A stretch of DNA of 6,774 nucleotides from VBAS01 sp964581455 (GCA_964581455.1 CAZOOT010000156.1:1-6774); one strand, 5' to 3'; shown: positions 1 to 6,411, counted from the first letter of the stretch. Program-made: numbers and translations. Notes: a model not told the origin generated them from the letters alone.

Positions 1-278
1 AGGCAGTTGGTAAAGTATTCTTCACCATCCACATTCACCACGATATCCATTAACGATATATCTTCGGGCTTTTTCCCCAGGCTAAATCCACCGTTGGGTC
101 CCTTTGTTGAAACCAGTAATTTCTGTTTCACCAGGTTTTGTAAAATCTTACCCAGAAAGGGTGAGGAGATTTTAAGATCTTCGGAGATTTTCCTGATCCC
201 GATGCGGCCATCGTCTTTCGAGTATTTGGAAAGATAAATCAGCGCGCGCAATGCGTATTTACAAGTATTAGACAACAT
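1..278 (-). CDS. Rrf2-family transcriptional regulator, 3' end cut by window edge
   Basis: DNA-binding winged-helix regulator of the Rrf2 family (relatives include IscR, NsrR and CymR), acting in the cytoplasm. The start ATG is at 278 and 92 complete codons are visible before the left edge. The protein opens MLSNTCKYALRALIYL, the usual Rrf2 first helix. The helix-turn-helix follows at about residues 28-50 (IRKISEDLKISSPFLGKIL), then the wing KGPNGGFSL at about 59-67, the most recognisable family motif. The last complete codon is Cys92, where Fe-S-binding members such as IscR carry their first cluster cysteine; the other two expected cysteines would lie outside the window. The gene is on the same strand as lutB and starts 66 bp after its stop. 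Control of the adjacent Fe-S protein gene is therefore plausible, but inferred. Family call is firm; the sensed signal is unknown. Confidence 0.93.
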   Translation of the reverse strand, partial: MLSNTCKYALRALIYLSKYSKDDGRIGIRKISEDLKISSPFLGKILQNLVKQKLLVSTKGPNGGFSLGKKPEDISLMDIVVNVDGEEYFTNC

Positions 279-288
279 AACACAAATT

Positions 289-356
289 TTATTGATGATT
301 TATTATTGATGATTTATTATTGATGATTTATTATTGATGATTTATTATTGATGATT
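289..356. repeat. 14-bp tandem repeat, about 4.8 copies, at the lutB-rrf2 junction
   Basis: The unit ATTGATGATTTATT is repeated exactly at 291-304, 305-318, 319-332 and 333-346. A partial fifth copy of 10 bp (347-356) follows, and two matching bases (289-290) precede the first copy. The repeat holds the last three lutB codons (Asn-His-Gln) and its TAA stop at 347-345, and fills most of the gap up to the rrf2 start at 278. Read on the minus strand, the array carries the tandem stop TAATAA at each unit junction. Copies are identical, as expected of recent slippage expansion. The unit contains no inverted symmetry that would suggest a protein operator. Confidence 0.95.
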
Positions 357-1718
357 ATTCTTTTTCCAGGAATGGCTGAATGAATGAGGGGCAAAAGGAG
401 GCATCTCTTTCTGGTTGCCCAGGGGACTACCGGCCAGTTTGAACAGACGGCGCTTAATTCTCCCATTGATTAAATCAAGTCGCTTCCGGCTCGAAAAAAC
501 ATAGCCGTATGCCTTCATTCCGAGATTCCAACCTATTGATTCGCCTGCTTCTTCCACTTTTCGCCTGCGGTTGAGCAATAATAGTTCATGAAGAGGGATT
601 TTAACGGGGCATACTTCAGTGCAACGCCCACAGATGGAAGATGCTGAGCTAAGATGCCCAAACTCCTTAAAACCGCTGTAAAAAGGCGTTAAAACTGATC
701 CTATGGGACCCGTGTAGGTGGAAGCGTACGTATAACCGCCGACATTTTTGTAAACCGGACATGCATTCAGACATGCCCCGCAGCGGATACATTTAAGTGC
801 CTGCCACTCCTCCTCCTGCAACAGAAGGTTGCTCCGTCCGTTATCCAGCAAAATTACATACATCTTTTCGGGTCCATCTTTCTCGCCGTCTTTTTTCGGA
901 CCCAGCAGCAGTGTGTTGTAGGCGGAAATATGCTGACCTGTTCCGTGTACGCCCAGCCATTGCCAGAAAAAGGGCAACTGACTGACGGATGGGATTACCC
1001 GTTCAATTCCGGCAAGAACGATATGTACTTTAGGAAAGGAAACGGTCATTAAAGCGTTTCCTTCGTTCTCGGTGAGAGAAACACCACCAACGTCGGCTAC
1101 CAGAAAATTAGCACCAGTTACCCCCACACCGGCAGCAGCAAACTGAGTGCGAAGCCTTTTCCTTACAAAGTCTGTCAACTCGGCAGGAGAAGCATTCTTA
1201 TCAGTACCAAACTTCGCGTGAAACAAATCAGCCACATCTTCCTTCGATTTGTGCATCGCAGGCGTAAGTATATGGTAAGGTTTTTCACCTGCAGTCTGAA
1301 CAATGAATTCACCGAGGTCGGTCTCTACCGTTTCGATGCCCCAATCTGCTGTATGCTCATTAAAATGCACCTCCTCGGTAATCATCGATTTGCTTTTTAC
1401 TATCAAATCAATATCGTTTTCTTCCAGGATTTTTTTTACATACCGCATGGCATCAGAGGCGTCGGCGGCCCAAAGCACATGTGTTCCAACGGCTGTGGCT
1501 CTTTTTTCAAATAATTCAAGGTTATCAGCAAGCTTAGCCAGCGTCGCTTCCTTTATGTCAGAGGCATATTCGCGGGCTACTTCATAACGGACATAACGGT
1601 TCTTCCCACGTGCCACCGACTCATCATACTTTGAAATGTTATGATGCAGGGTGGCACGGTGCTTTAAATCGTAAGAAATCACCGAATCACGCAAGAATAT
1701 TTTCTCGTTGGTACCCAT
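345..1718 (-). CDS. lutB: LutB-type lactate utilisation iron-sulfur protein (LUD domain)
   Basis: A 457-residue protein of the LutB/LldF family. In characterised bacteria LutB works with LutA and LutC as a cytoplasmic complex oxidising L-lactate to pyruvate. The LUD domain spans about residues 65-300 and includes VADVGGVSLTENEGNA (207-222) and a typical GTGQHISAYNTLLLGP stretch (259-274). Cluster-binding cysteines follow the family pattern: C310, C313, C316 and C320 (CIRCGACLNACPVY), then C363, C366 and C370 (CGRCTEVCPVKI). The basic C-terminal tail, about 380-450, matches the LutB C-terminal extension. Length is normal for the family. The start at 1718 is backed by a strong GGAGGG six bases upstream. 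The gene begins 24 bp after the rpiB stop, so co-transcription is likely. No lutA or lutC lies within the window; they may be past the left edge or elsewhere. The final codons fall inside the 14-bp tandem repeat. Confidence 0.93.
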   Translation of the reverse strand: MGTNEKIFLRDSVISYDLKHRATLHHNISKYDESVARGKNRYVRYEVAREYASDIKEATLAKLADNLELFEKRATAVGTHVLWAADASDAMRYVKKILEENDIDLIVKSKSMITEEVHFNEHTADWGIETVETDLGEFIVQTAGEKPYHILTPAMHKSKEDVADLFHAKFGTDKNASPAELTDFVRKRLRTQFAAAGVGVTGANFLVADVGGVSLTENEGNALMTVSFPKVHIVLAGIERVIPSVSQLPFFWQWLGVHGTGQHISAYNTLLLGPKKDGEKDGPEKMYVILLDNGRSNLLLQEEEWQALKCIRCGACLNACPVYKNVGGYTYASTYTGPIGSVLTPFYSGFKEFGHLSSASSICGRCTEVCPVKIPLHELLLLNRRRKVEEAGESIGWNLGMKAYGYVFSSRKRLDLINGRIKRRLFKLAGSPLGNQKEMPPFAPHSFSHSWKKNNHQ

Positions 1719-1723
1719 TAAAT

Positions 1724-1729
1724 CCCTCC
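1724..1729 (-). promoter_or_regulatory. Strong Shine-Dalgarno site of lutB
   Basis: On the minus strand the sequence reads GGAGGG. Its GGAGG core is separated by six bases from the ATG at 1718. This is unusually close to the anti-Shine-Dalgarno consensus for this window, where the other genes have weak or no such site. It fixes the lutB start and suggests lutB is translated efficiently as the downstream member of an rpiB-lutB transcript. Confidence 0.75.
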
Positions 1730-1742
1730 AAAAATAATATCG

Positions 1743-2192
1743 CTAAAACTTCCCCTTTACGGGCATTTTGTCGATACGCCGCTGATGCCGTCCTCCCTCG
1801 AATGTGGCATTCATGTATGCCTTAACTATCTCAACAGCCTCTTCATCTGAGACGAAACGACCTGGAATTGCACATATGTTGGCATTGTTGTGCTCCTTGG
1901 CCAATTGGGCAATTTCAGGATTCCAGCATATTGCCGACCTAATATTCTGGTGTTTGTTGGCAGTTATACTAATTCCCTGACCCGTTCCGCAAAAGGTAAT
2001 TCCAAACAGGTAGTCCCCATTACTGACGGCTTCGGCTATGGCATGGGCAAAATCGGGATAATCACAACTTTCATCTGTGTAACAACCGATGTCGTGAAAT
2101 TTAATCCCATTTTCTGTAAAATAACTTATAACAGCCTGTTTACGCGCAAATCCTGCATGATCACTGGCCAATGCAACTACTAAATCATTCAT
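1743..2192 (-). CDS. rpiB: Ribose-5-phosphate isomerase B
   Basis: Cytoplasmic enzyme of the RpiB/LacA/LacB family, interconverting ribose 5-phosphate and ribulose 5-phosphate in the non-oxidative pentose phosphate pathway. The protein is 149 residues, the family's normal length. Active-site elements are all present: SDHAG with D11 and H12; DYPDFA at 44-49; the anion-hole loop CGTGQGISITANK with C68 and T70; HNNAN starting at H101; and the phosphate-binding EGGRHQRR segment at 132-139 with R135 and R139. The cysteine at position 68 identifies it as the RpiB type with a thiol base rather than an unrelated isomerase. The ATG at 2192 has only a weak AGGG very close upstream, normal for Bacteroidota. 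It precedes lutB by 24 bp and probably heads that transcript. Confidence 0.96.
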   Translation of the reverse strand: MNDLVVALASDHAGFARKQAVISYFTENGIKFHDIGCYTDESCDYPDFAHAIAEAVSNGDYLFGITFCGTGQGISITANKHQNIRSAICWNPEIAQLAKEHNNANICAIPGRFVSDEEAVEIVKAYMNATFEGGRHQRRIDKMPVKGKF

Positions 2193-2232
2193 TCCCTATA
2201 TTCAGTAAAAAATAAAATATCTTTAATTCCGA

Positions 2233-2257
2233 AGCTAAATGCACAATGTATTTAGCT
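2233..2257. promoter_or_regulatory. 25-bp dyad between flippase and rpiB (operator or 5'-leader hairpin)
   Basis: Left arm AGCTAAATGCA (2233-2243) and right arm TGTATTTAGCT (2247-2257) are inverted copies separated by CAA, with a single G-T mismatch. In RNA this gives an 11-bp stem with a 3-base loop. No T-run follows directly on either strand, so it does not look like an intrinsic terminator. It lies 40 bp upstream of the rpiB start and just downstream of a TAnnTTTG match. It would therefore sit at the very start of an rpiB transcript, or act as a repressor site there. The symmetry is seen; the role is inferred. Confidence 0.5.
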
Positions 2258-2266
2258 GTAAACATG

Positions 2267-2274
2267 CAAATTTA
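2267..2274 (-). promoter_or_regulatory. Possible -7 promoter element for rpiB-lutB
   Basis: The minus strand reads TAAATTTG, an exact match to the Bacteroidota -7 consensus TAnnTTTG, about 75 bp upstream of the rpiB ATG. I find no clear TTG-type -33 element 17-23 bp further upstream, and the region is AT-rich, so a chance match is possible. If real, transcription would begin near 2260, immediately before the 25-bp dyad. Confidence 0.35.
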
Positions 2275-2289
2275 ATATATTTTAGTTCT

Positions 2290-3777
2290 TTACCCTTTTT
2301 TCCTCTTTAAGATTTGAAATATTTCAGATTTTTCGAGTCTGAAAATCAGGTAAAAGAAAAATAACAGCATCAGCGTGTTGGCTGAAAATTTTAAAAACGG
2401 CGCCATTTCTATGGTTAACAACGACAGAATAAAAATTCCAAGTCCGGAAAAAAAATAGGTTCCCAGCCTTTTCAGATCATAAGGTATATAGTAGTATTTC
2501 TGTCCCCACAGGTAAGTGATCACCATCATCACGAAAAAACAAACCACCACAGCAATGGCTGAACCCATATAACCCATTACAGGGATCAGTAAAAAATTCA
2601 AAACCAGGGTAATTACGGCGCCAATAACGGCAATATATGCACCGTAACGGGTCATGTCTTTCAGTTTGAACCATATGGAAAGACTGAAGAAAATACCAAA
2701 AAACAGGTTCGCCATAAGTATAAGCGGCACAACTTTTAACCCTTCATGGTAACTGGCATCAATAACCATTTTGATAATATCAATATAGAGCGTCATTCCC
2801 AGAAAAATGAGCATACCAAATATCAAAAAATACTTCATTACGGTGGCATACAGCTTCGGATCTTCCGAATCTTCTGACGAGCTGCGTGAAAAAAAGAAAG
2901 GTTCAAAAGCATACCTGAAGGCTTGAATAAACATATTCATCAAAACAGCCAGCTTATAATTGGCACTGTATACCCCCACCTGGTGCATAGGGAGCTGATT
3001 TTCAGGCACCAGGAAAGGAATAAGAATTTTGTCGATATTCTGGTTTACCATGCCTGCCACACCGATAATCAGGATTGGAAAGGAGTAATTCAGCATTTGC
3101 TTCATCAATGGTTTATCTATATGAATCCGCATACTGAAAATCTCCTTGTAAAGAAGCACCAGTGTTGAAAAAGATGCAAGAAGATTCGCTATAAATACAT
3201 AACCTACCCCCAATTCGCTGTTGTAGATGTATTTGACAGGCGAATCAGGATAATGCTCCAGAATTAAAGGACATAAGCTTAAAAAAAAGAGGTTAAACCC
3301 TATATTAAGTCCGATATTTACCAGCTTGACAAAAGCAAACTTTATGGGACGGTTATCAAGTCTCAGTTTTGCGAAGGGGATGGAGGTAAATGCATCGATG
3401 GCAACCACCGTGGCCAGCAACCAGATGTATTCGGGATAATCGGGATATCTTATAAGAGCAGAAATTTCCCCTTTAAAAATAAATACCAGTAAGAGAAAAA
3501 GAAACGATGTAAACATTAACATCGTCTGTGAAGTCGAATATACCTTTTCAGGATCCTTGCTTCGCGAAGCAAACCTGAAATAGCCGGTTTCCATCCCGTA
3601 GGTTAGCATAACCAGCACAAATGCCACATAGGCATAAAGGTTGGCTACCACTCCATATTCATTGGTGAGGAAAATTACTGAGTAGTAGGGCACCAGCCAC
3701 CAGTTCAGAAAACGGCCAACAATGCTGCTTACACCATATATGGCTGTATCACCTATAAGCTTGCGAAACGGGTTCAA
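2290..3777 (-). CDS. Polysaccharide/lipid-linked oligosaccharide flippase, MOP superfamily (Wzx-like)
   Basis: Integral inner-membrane protein, probably flipping a lipid-linked sugar precursor for surface polysaccharide or LPS; the substrate cannot be told. About 14 hydrophobic segments span nearly the whole chain, as usual for this superfamily. Family-like features are the N-terminus NPFRKLIGDTAIYGVSSIVG, the GMETGYFRF segment at about residues 61-69, and NQNIDKILIP at about 245-254 after a central amphipathic loop. The tail is short and basic (LKRKKG). There is no in-frame ATG. The frame is open upstream only to TTG at 3795, with a TGA at 3807-3805. I chose TTG at 3777 (495 residues) because it gives the family's usual N-terminus and because the TTG at 3795 lies inside the predicted -7 box. 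The longer form has 501 residues. The gene is divergent from the cyclotransferase and ends 97 bp before rpiB. Confidence 0.91.
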   Translation of the reverse strand: MNPFRKLIGDTAIYGVSSIVGRFLNWWLVPYYSVIFLTNEYGVVANLYAYVAFVLVMLTYGMETGYFRFASRSKDPEKVYSTSQTMLMFTSFLFLLLVFIFKGEISALIRYPDYPEYIWLLATVVAIDAFTSIPFAKLRLDNRPIKFAFVKLVNIGLNIGFNLFFLSLCPLILEHYPDSPVKYIYNSELGVGYVFIANLLASFSTLVLLYKEIFSMRIHIDKPLMKQMLNYSFPILIIGVAGMVNQNIDKILIPFLVPENQLPMHQVGVYSANYKLAVLMNMFIQAFRYAFEPFFFSRSSSEDSEDPKLYATVMKYFLIFGMLIFLGMTLYIDIIKMVIDASYHEGLKVVPLILMANLFFGIFFSLSIWFKLKDMTRYGAYIAVIGAVITLVLNFLLIPVMGYMGSAIAVVVCFFVMMVITYLWGQKYYYIPYDLKRLGTYFFSGLGIFILSLLTIEMAPFLKFSANTLMLLFFFYLIFRLEKSEIFQILKRKKG

Positions 3778-3792
3778 AACAATGATTTTTTG

Positions 3793-3800
3793 CAAAGATA
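3793..3800 (-). promoter_or_regulatory. Putative -7 promoter element for the flippase gene
   Basis: The minus strand reads TATCTTTG, an exact TAnnTTTG match, identical to the box facing the divergent gene. A convincing -33 TTG is not seen at the expected distance; only a TTTTAG stretch is near 3820-3826. Transcription from it would start near 3786-3788, leaving a leader of about ten bases before the TTG at 3777. It overlaps the alternative TTG start at 3795. Confidence 0.5.
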
Positions 3801-3829
3801 TAATTCATAAACATACTCGTCTAAAAAAA

Positions 3830-3862
3830 TTGCATTCAAAAAATTTGGGTTTATTATCTTTG
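3830..3862 (+). promoter_or_regulatory. Putative promoter of the glutaminyl cyclotransferase gene
   Basis: TTG at 3830-3832 and TATCTTTG at 3855-3862 are separated by 22 bp. This fits the Bacteroidota pattern of a TTG-type -33 element, a spacer of about 17-23 bp, and TAnnTTTG at -7. The predicted transcription start, near 3868, leaves a leader of about 35 bases before the ATG at 3904. This is the best-formed promoter in the window, but it rests on consensus matching only. Confidence 0.6.
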
Positions 3863-3903
3863 CCTTGTGAGAATCATATCGTGCCATACGAAATAACATA
3901 CAA

Positions 3904-4974
3904 ATGAGAAAATTATTTCATTCTTTTACATTTCTTTTTGTGGTATTCATTGCATTTCAGTGTTGTACCTCCAAAACACAACGGTCCAGAAAACCTGTCA
4001 GCACCATTAACTTATTTCCTTCAGCGAAAAGTTATGTTGCCGGGCAAACGGTTGAAGTAAAGGTTTCCACCAAAGTTCATGATGGTGAATTAAAGGAGGC
4101 TAAACTTTTTCTCAATAATGAATTGCTGGCAACTTCCGACCAATTGATTTTCACAGTAAAAATTGAAAAGTTAACCTTCATCGGAATAAATACACTTCAG
4201 ATTGTTGCTGAGAAAAAAGATGGTGCCACAAATTCCAGAATACATACTTTTACCGTACTGAGCGATATTGTGCCCCAAAAATACAACTATGAAATTGTAC
4301 GCCAACACCCGCATTCAACAGAACATTTTACCCAGGGACTTGAGTTTCACGATGGCATTTTATATGAAGGTACAGGTGAACACGGAAAATCTGGCATTTA
4401 TAAAATAGAACATACCAGCGGACGCATACTGCAGTCTGAAAAATTAGATGAAAAATATTTCGGAGAAGGCATAACCATACTGAATAACAAACTTTACCAG
4501 CTGACTTATAAAACACAAATAGGATTTGTATATAATCTTGCTGACTTTGCCGTAATTGATAGTTTCCAGTTTGATTCGAAAGAAGGGTGGGGGCTTACCA
4601 ATGATGGCAAATCGCTGATTATGAGCGATGGAACTGGCACACTAACCTGGTTGAACCCGGATAATTATACTGTTGAAAAACGTATTCAGGTAGCCGATAA
4701 TCAGAGAGTATGGCAATATATCAATGAACTTGAATTTGTTGATGGCTACATCTGGGCAAATGTCTGGACCACCAACCAGATCATAAGAATTGATGCCACA
4801 ACCGGTAAAATAGCAGGCTACGCTGACCTCGAAGGAATTTTAAGCATCATGCATCAAATCCAACTCGAAAGAATTGATGTTCTCAATGGTATTGCCTATA
4901 ATCCCAAAAACAACAATTTCTACGTAACCGGCAAACTCTGGCCAAAACTATTTGAAATAAAAATCACCATTTAA
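3904..4974 (+). CDS. Glutaminyl-peptide cyclotransferase (plant-type), lipoprotein with N-terminal Ig-like region
   Basis: A 356-residue exported protein of the glutamine cyclotransferase family, whose members convert N-terminal glutamine of peptides to pyroglutamate with release of ammonia. Residues 1-20 are a signal peptide (MRKLF, then a hydrophobic core) ending at CC (20-21); a lipid-anchored cysteine is likely, although the lipobox AFQC is imperfect. Residues about 33-120 look like an Ig-like beta domain (FPSAKSYVAGQTVEVKV at its start), which is not part of the catalytic fold. The propeller domain, about 128-356, has the family motifs FTQGLEFHDGILYEGTG (142-158), YFGEGITILNNKLYQLT (185-201), EGWGLTNDGKSLIMSDG (227-243), NELEFVDGYIWANVW (274-288), LNGIAYNP (327-334) and TGKLWPKLFEI (342-352). 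E155 is the best candidate catalytic acid. The ATG is preceded by A-rich sequence, not a Shine-Dalgarno. It lies head to head with the flippase and tail to tail with ruvB. Its natural substrate is not shown. Confidence 0.92.
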   Translation: MRKLFHSFTFLFVVFIAFQCCTSKTQRSRKPVSTINLFPSAKSYVAGQTVEVKVSTKVHDGELKEAKLFLNNELLATSDQLIFTVKIEKLTFIGINTLQIVAEKKDGATNSRIHTFTVLSDIVPQKYNYEIVRQHPHSTEHFTQGLEFHDGILYEGTGEHGKSGIYKIEHTSGRILQSEKLDEKYFGEGITILNNKLYQLTYKTQIGFVYNLADFAVIDSFQFDSKEGWGLTNDGKSLIMSDGTGTLTWLNPDNYTVEKRIQVADNQRVWQYINELEFVDGYIWANVWTTNQIIRIDATTGKIAGYADLEGILSIMHQIQLERIDVLNGIAYNPKNNNFYVTGKLWPKLFEIKITI

Positions 4975-4985
4975 GTTATTTCTTT

Positions 4986-6008
4986 TCAAAACAAGGTCGG
5001 TGTACTGCCATATTGCGTTCTTCCCAAATGTTTATAGGCCAGCTCTGTAACTTCCCTTCCCCTTGGTGTTCTTTTTATAAAACCTTCCTTAATAAGAAAT
5101 GGCTCATATACCTCCTCTATAGTTCCGGCATCTTCACCAACAGCTGTTGAAATGGTAGAGATTCCTACAGGCCCTCCTTTAAATTTGTCAATAATAGTCA
5201 GCAATATCCGGTTATCCATATCATCAAGTCCATATTTATCAATGTTAAGGGCTTCTAATGAGTAACGGGTTATATCCATATCAATTTTGCCTGTGCCTTT
5301 TACCTGCGCAAAATCACGAACACGCCTCAGCAGTGCATTCACAATTCGCGGAGTTCCCCTGCTCCGGGAGGCTATCTCCACAGATGCCTCATCGCTTATT
5401 TGCACATTAAGTATTGATGCAGAACGCTTTACAATTTTTGTAAGTATAGCCACATCGTAATATTCAAGGTGAAATTTTATACCAAACCTCGCCCTTAGCG
5501 GCGAAGTAAGCAAACCTGAGCGGGTAGTAGCCCCTACAAGGGTAAAAGGGTTAAGTTCCAACTGTATAGAGCGGGCTGAAGGTCCTTTATCTATGAGAAT
5601 ATCAATACGAAAATCTTCCATGGCTGAGTAAAGATACTCCTCTACTACGGGCGACAGACGGTGTATCTCATCAATAAACAAAACATCCCGCGTCTCCAGA
5701 TTGGTAAGCAAACCTGCCAGGTCTCCCGGTTTGTCCAAAACCGGGCCTGAAGTTATTTTTATATTCACACCCATTTCATGGGCAATTATATTGGATAAAG
5801 TAGTTTTTCCCAATCCCGGAGGACCATGTAAAAGCACATGATCCAATGCCTCTCCCCGCATTCTGGCAGCTTTTACAAATACCCTCAGATTTTCCACTGT
5901 CTGGCTCTGACCACTGAAATCAACAAACGACAAGGGTCGCAATTGATTATCAAATTCTTTATCACGGTCAGAATAAACTTCTCCGTGTAAATCCAATAAA
6001 TCTGTCAT
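4986..6008 (-). CDS. ruvB: Holliday junction branch-migration ATPase RuvB
   Basis: AAA+ motor that, as hexameric rings with RuvA, drives branch migration of Holliday junctions during recombinational repair in the cytoplasm. The 340-residue length is standard. Visible elements are the N-terminal LRPLSFVDFSGQ (23-34), Walker A GPPGLGKTT (62-70), and Walker B LFIDEIHRLS (110-119) with D113 and E114. Next come the RuvB-specific beta-hairpin region (about 132-150), sensor 1 GATTRSG (159-165), the arginine-finger segment SPLRARFG (169-176) and sensor 2 GTPR with R221. The C-terminal winged helix covers about 258-332 and includes GGPVGISTISTAVGED and EPFLIKEGFIKRTPRGR. Nothing is missing or degenerate. 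The ATG at 6008 has no good Shine-Dalgarno. The gene starts 16 bp after the receiver gene and probably shares its transcript. Neither ruvA nor ruvC is in the window. Confidence 0.98.
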   Translation of the reverse strand: MTDLLDLHGEVYSDRDKEFDNQLRPLSFVDFSGQSQTVENLRVFVKAARMRGEALDHVLLHGPPGLGKTTLSNIIAHEMGVNIKITSGPVLDKPGDLAGLLTNLETRDVLFIDEIHRLSPVVEEYLYSAMEDFRIDILIDKGPSARSIQLELNPFTLVGATTRSGLLTSPLRARFGIKFHLEYYDVAILTKIVKRSASILNVQISDEASVEIASRSRGTPRIVNALLRRVRDFAQVKGTGKIDMDITRYSLEALNIDKYGLDDMDNRILLTIIDKFKGGPVGISTISTAVGEDAGTIEEVYEPFLIKEGFIKRTPRGREVTELAYKHLGRTQYGSTPTLF

Positions 6009-6024
6009 TGCTTTGATTTAAAAA

Positions 6025-6411
6025 TCATTTTATATCAAATTTTTTTAAAATATAATAAAGCTTTTGCAAATCAAATGGTTTTGACAGATAATCATCCATC
6101 CCATTCTGTCTGCATCGCTCTCTGTCATTATCCAAAGTATTGGCTGTCAATGCTATTATTATTGAATTTTTTCTTTCCTTATTTTTATCTTCAATTTCTC
6201 TGAATCTTTGTGTCGTTTCAAAGCCATCTATTCCGGGCAGCATTATATCCATTAACACCAAATCGAATTCATCCGTCAAAAATACTTCAATCGCTCTCTC
6301 CCCCGACGAAACTATTTTTACTTCATGCTTTTCCTTTTGAAGATAAAATGACACTATTTTTTGATTTAACGGGTTGTCTTCAACAAGTAATATTTTGAGT
6401 TTAGATATCAT
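6025..6411 (-). CDS. Stand-alone CheY-like response-regulator receiver protein
   Basis: A 128-residue single receiver domain with no DNA-binding or enzymatic output domain. Phosphorylation-site residues are complete: acidic pair E11 and D12 (LLVEDNPLNQK), phosphoacceptor D55 in LVLMDIMLPGIDGFE, T89 in IIALTAN, Y108, and K111 in DDYLSKPF. The wording VEDNPLNQK and ALTAN...GMDDYLSKPF is that of receivers found on hybrid histidine kinases, rather than of chemotaxis CheY or OmpR-type regulators. It may accept phosphate from an unlinked hybrid kinase or a phosphotransfer protein. Length fits one domain and both ends look intact, so it need not be a kinase fragment. It lies 16 bp upstream of ruvB on the same strand. 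The DNA upstream is very AT-rich and I see no strong promoter match. Confidence 0.93.
   Translation of the reverse strand: MISKLKILLVEDNPLNQKIVSFYLQKEKHEVKIVSSGERAIEVFLTDEFDLVLMDIMLPGIDGFETTQRFREIEDKNKERKNSIIIALTANTLDNDRERCRQNGMDDYLSKPFDLQKLYYILKKFDIK

Noticed and set aside
7..237. Plus-strand 76-codon open frame
   Set aside because: It is the antisense shadow of the Rrf2 gene, whose minus-strand protein has clear family motifs.
289..356. Repeat array as a CRISPR or iteron-type origin
   Set aside because: The 14-bp units are directly adjacent with no unique spacers and sit inside a gene junction with no replication or Cas genes nearby.
289..356. Repeat units as Rrf2 operator sites
   Set aside because: The unit has no dyad symmetry like known Rrf2-family operators, and perfect tandem identity is better explained by slippage.
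797..1825. Several plus-strand open frames of 62-98 codons opposite lutB and rpiB
   Set aside because: They lie antisense to well-recognised genes and show no family motif of their own.
2233..2257. Inverted repeat as an intrinsic terminator of the flippase gene
   Set aside because: The stem is AT-rich and no T-run follows directly on either strand.
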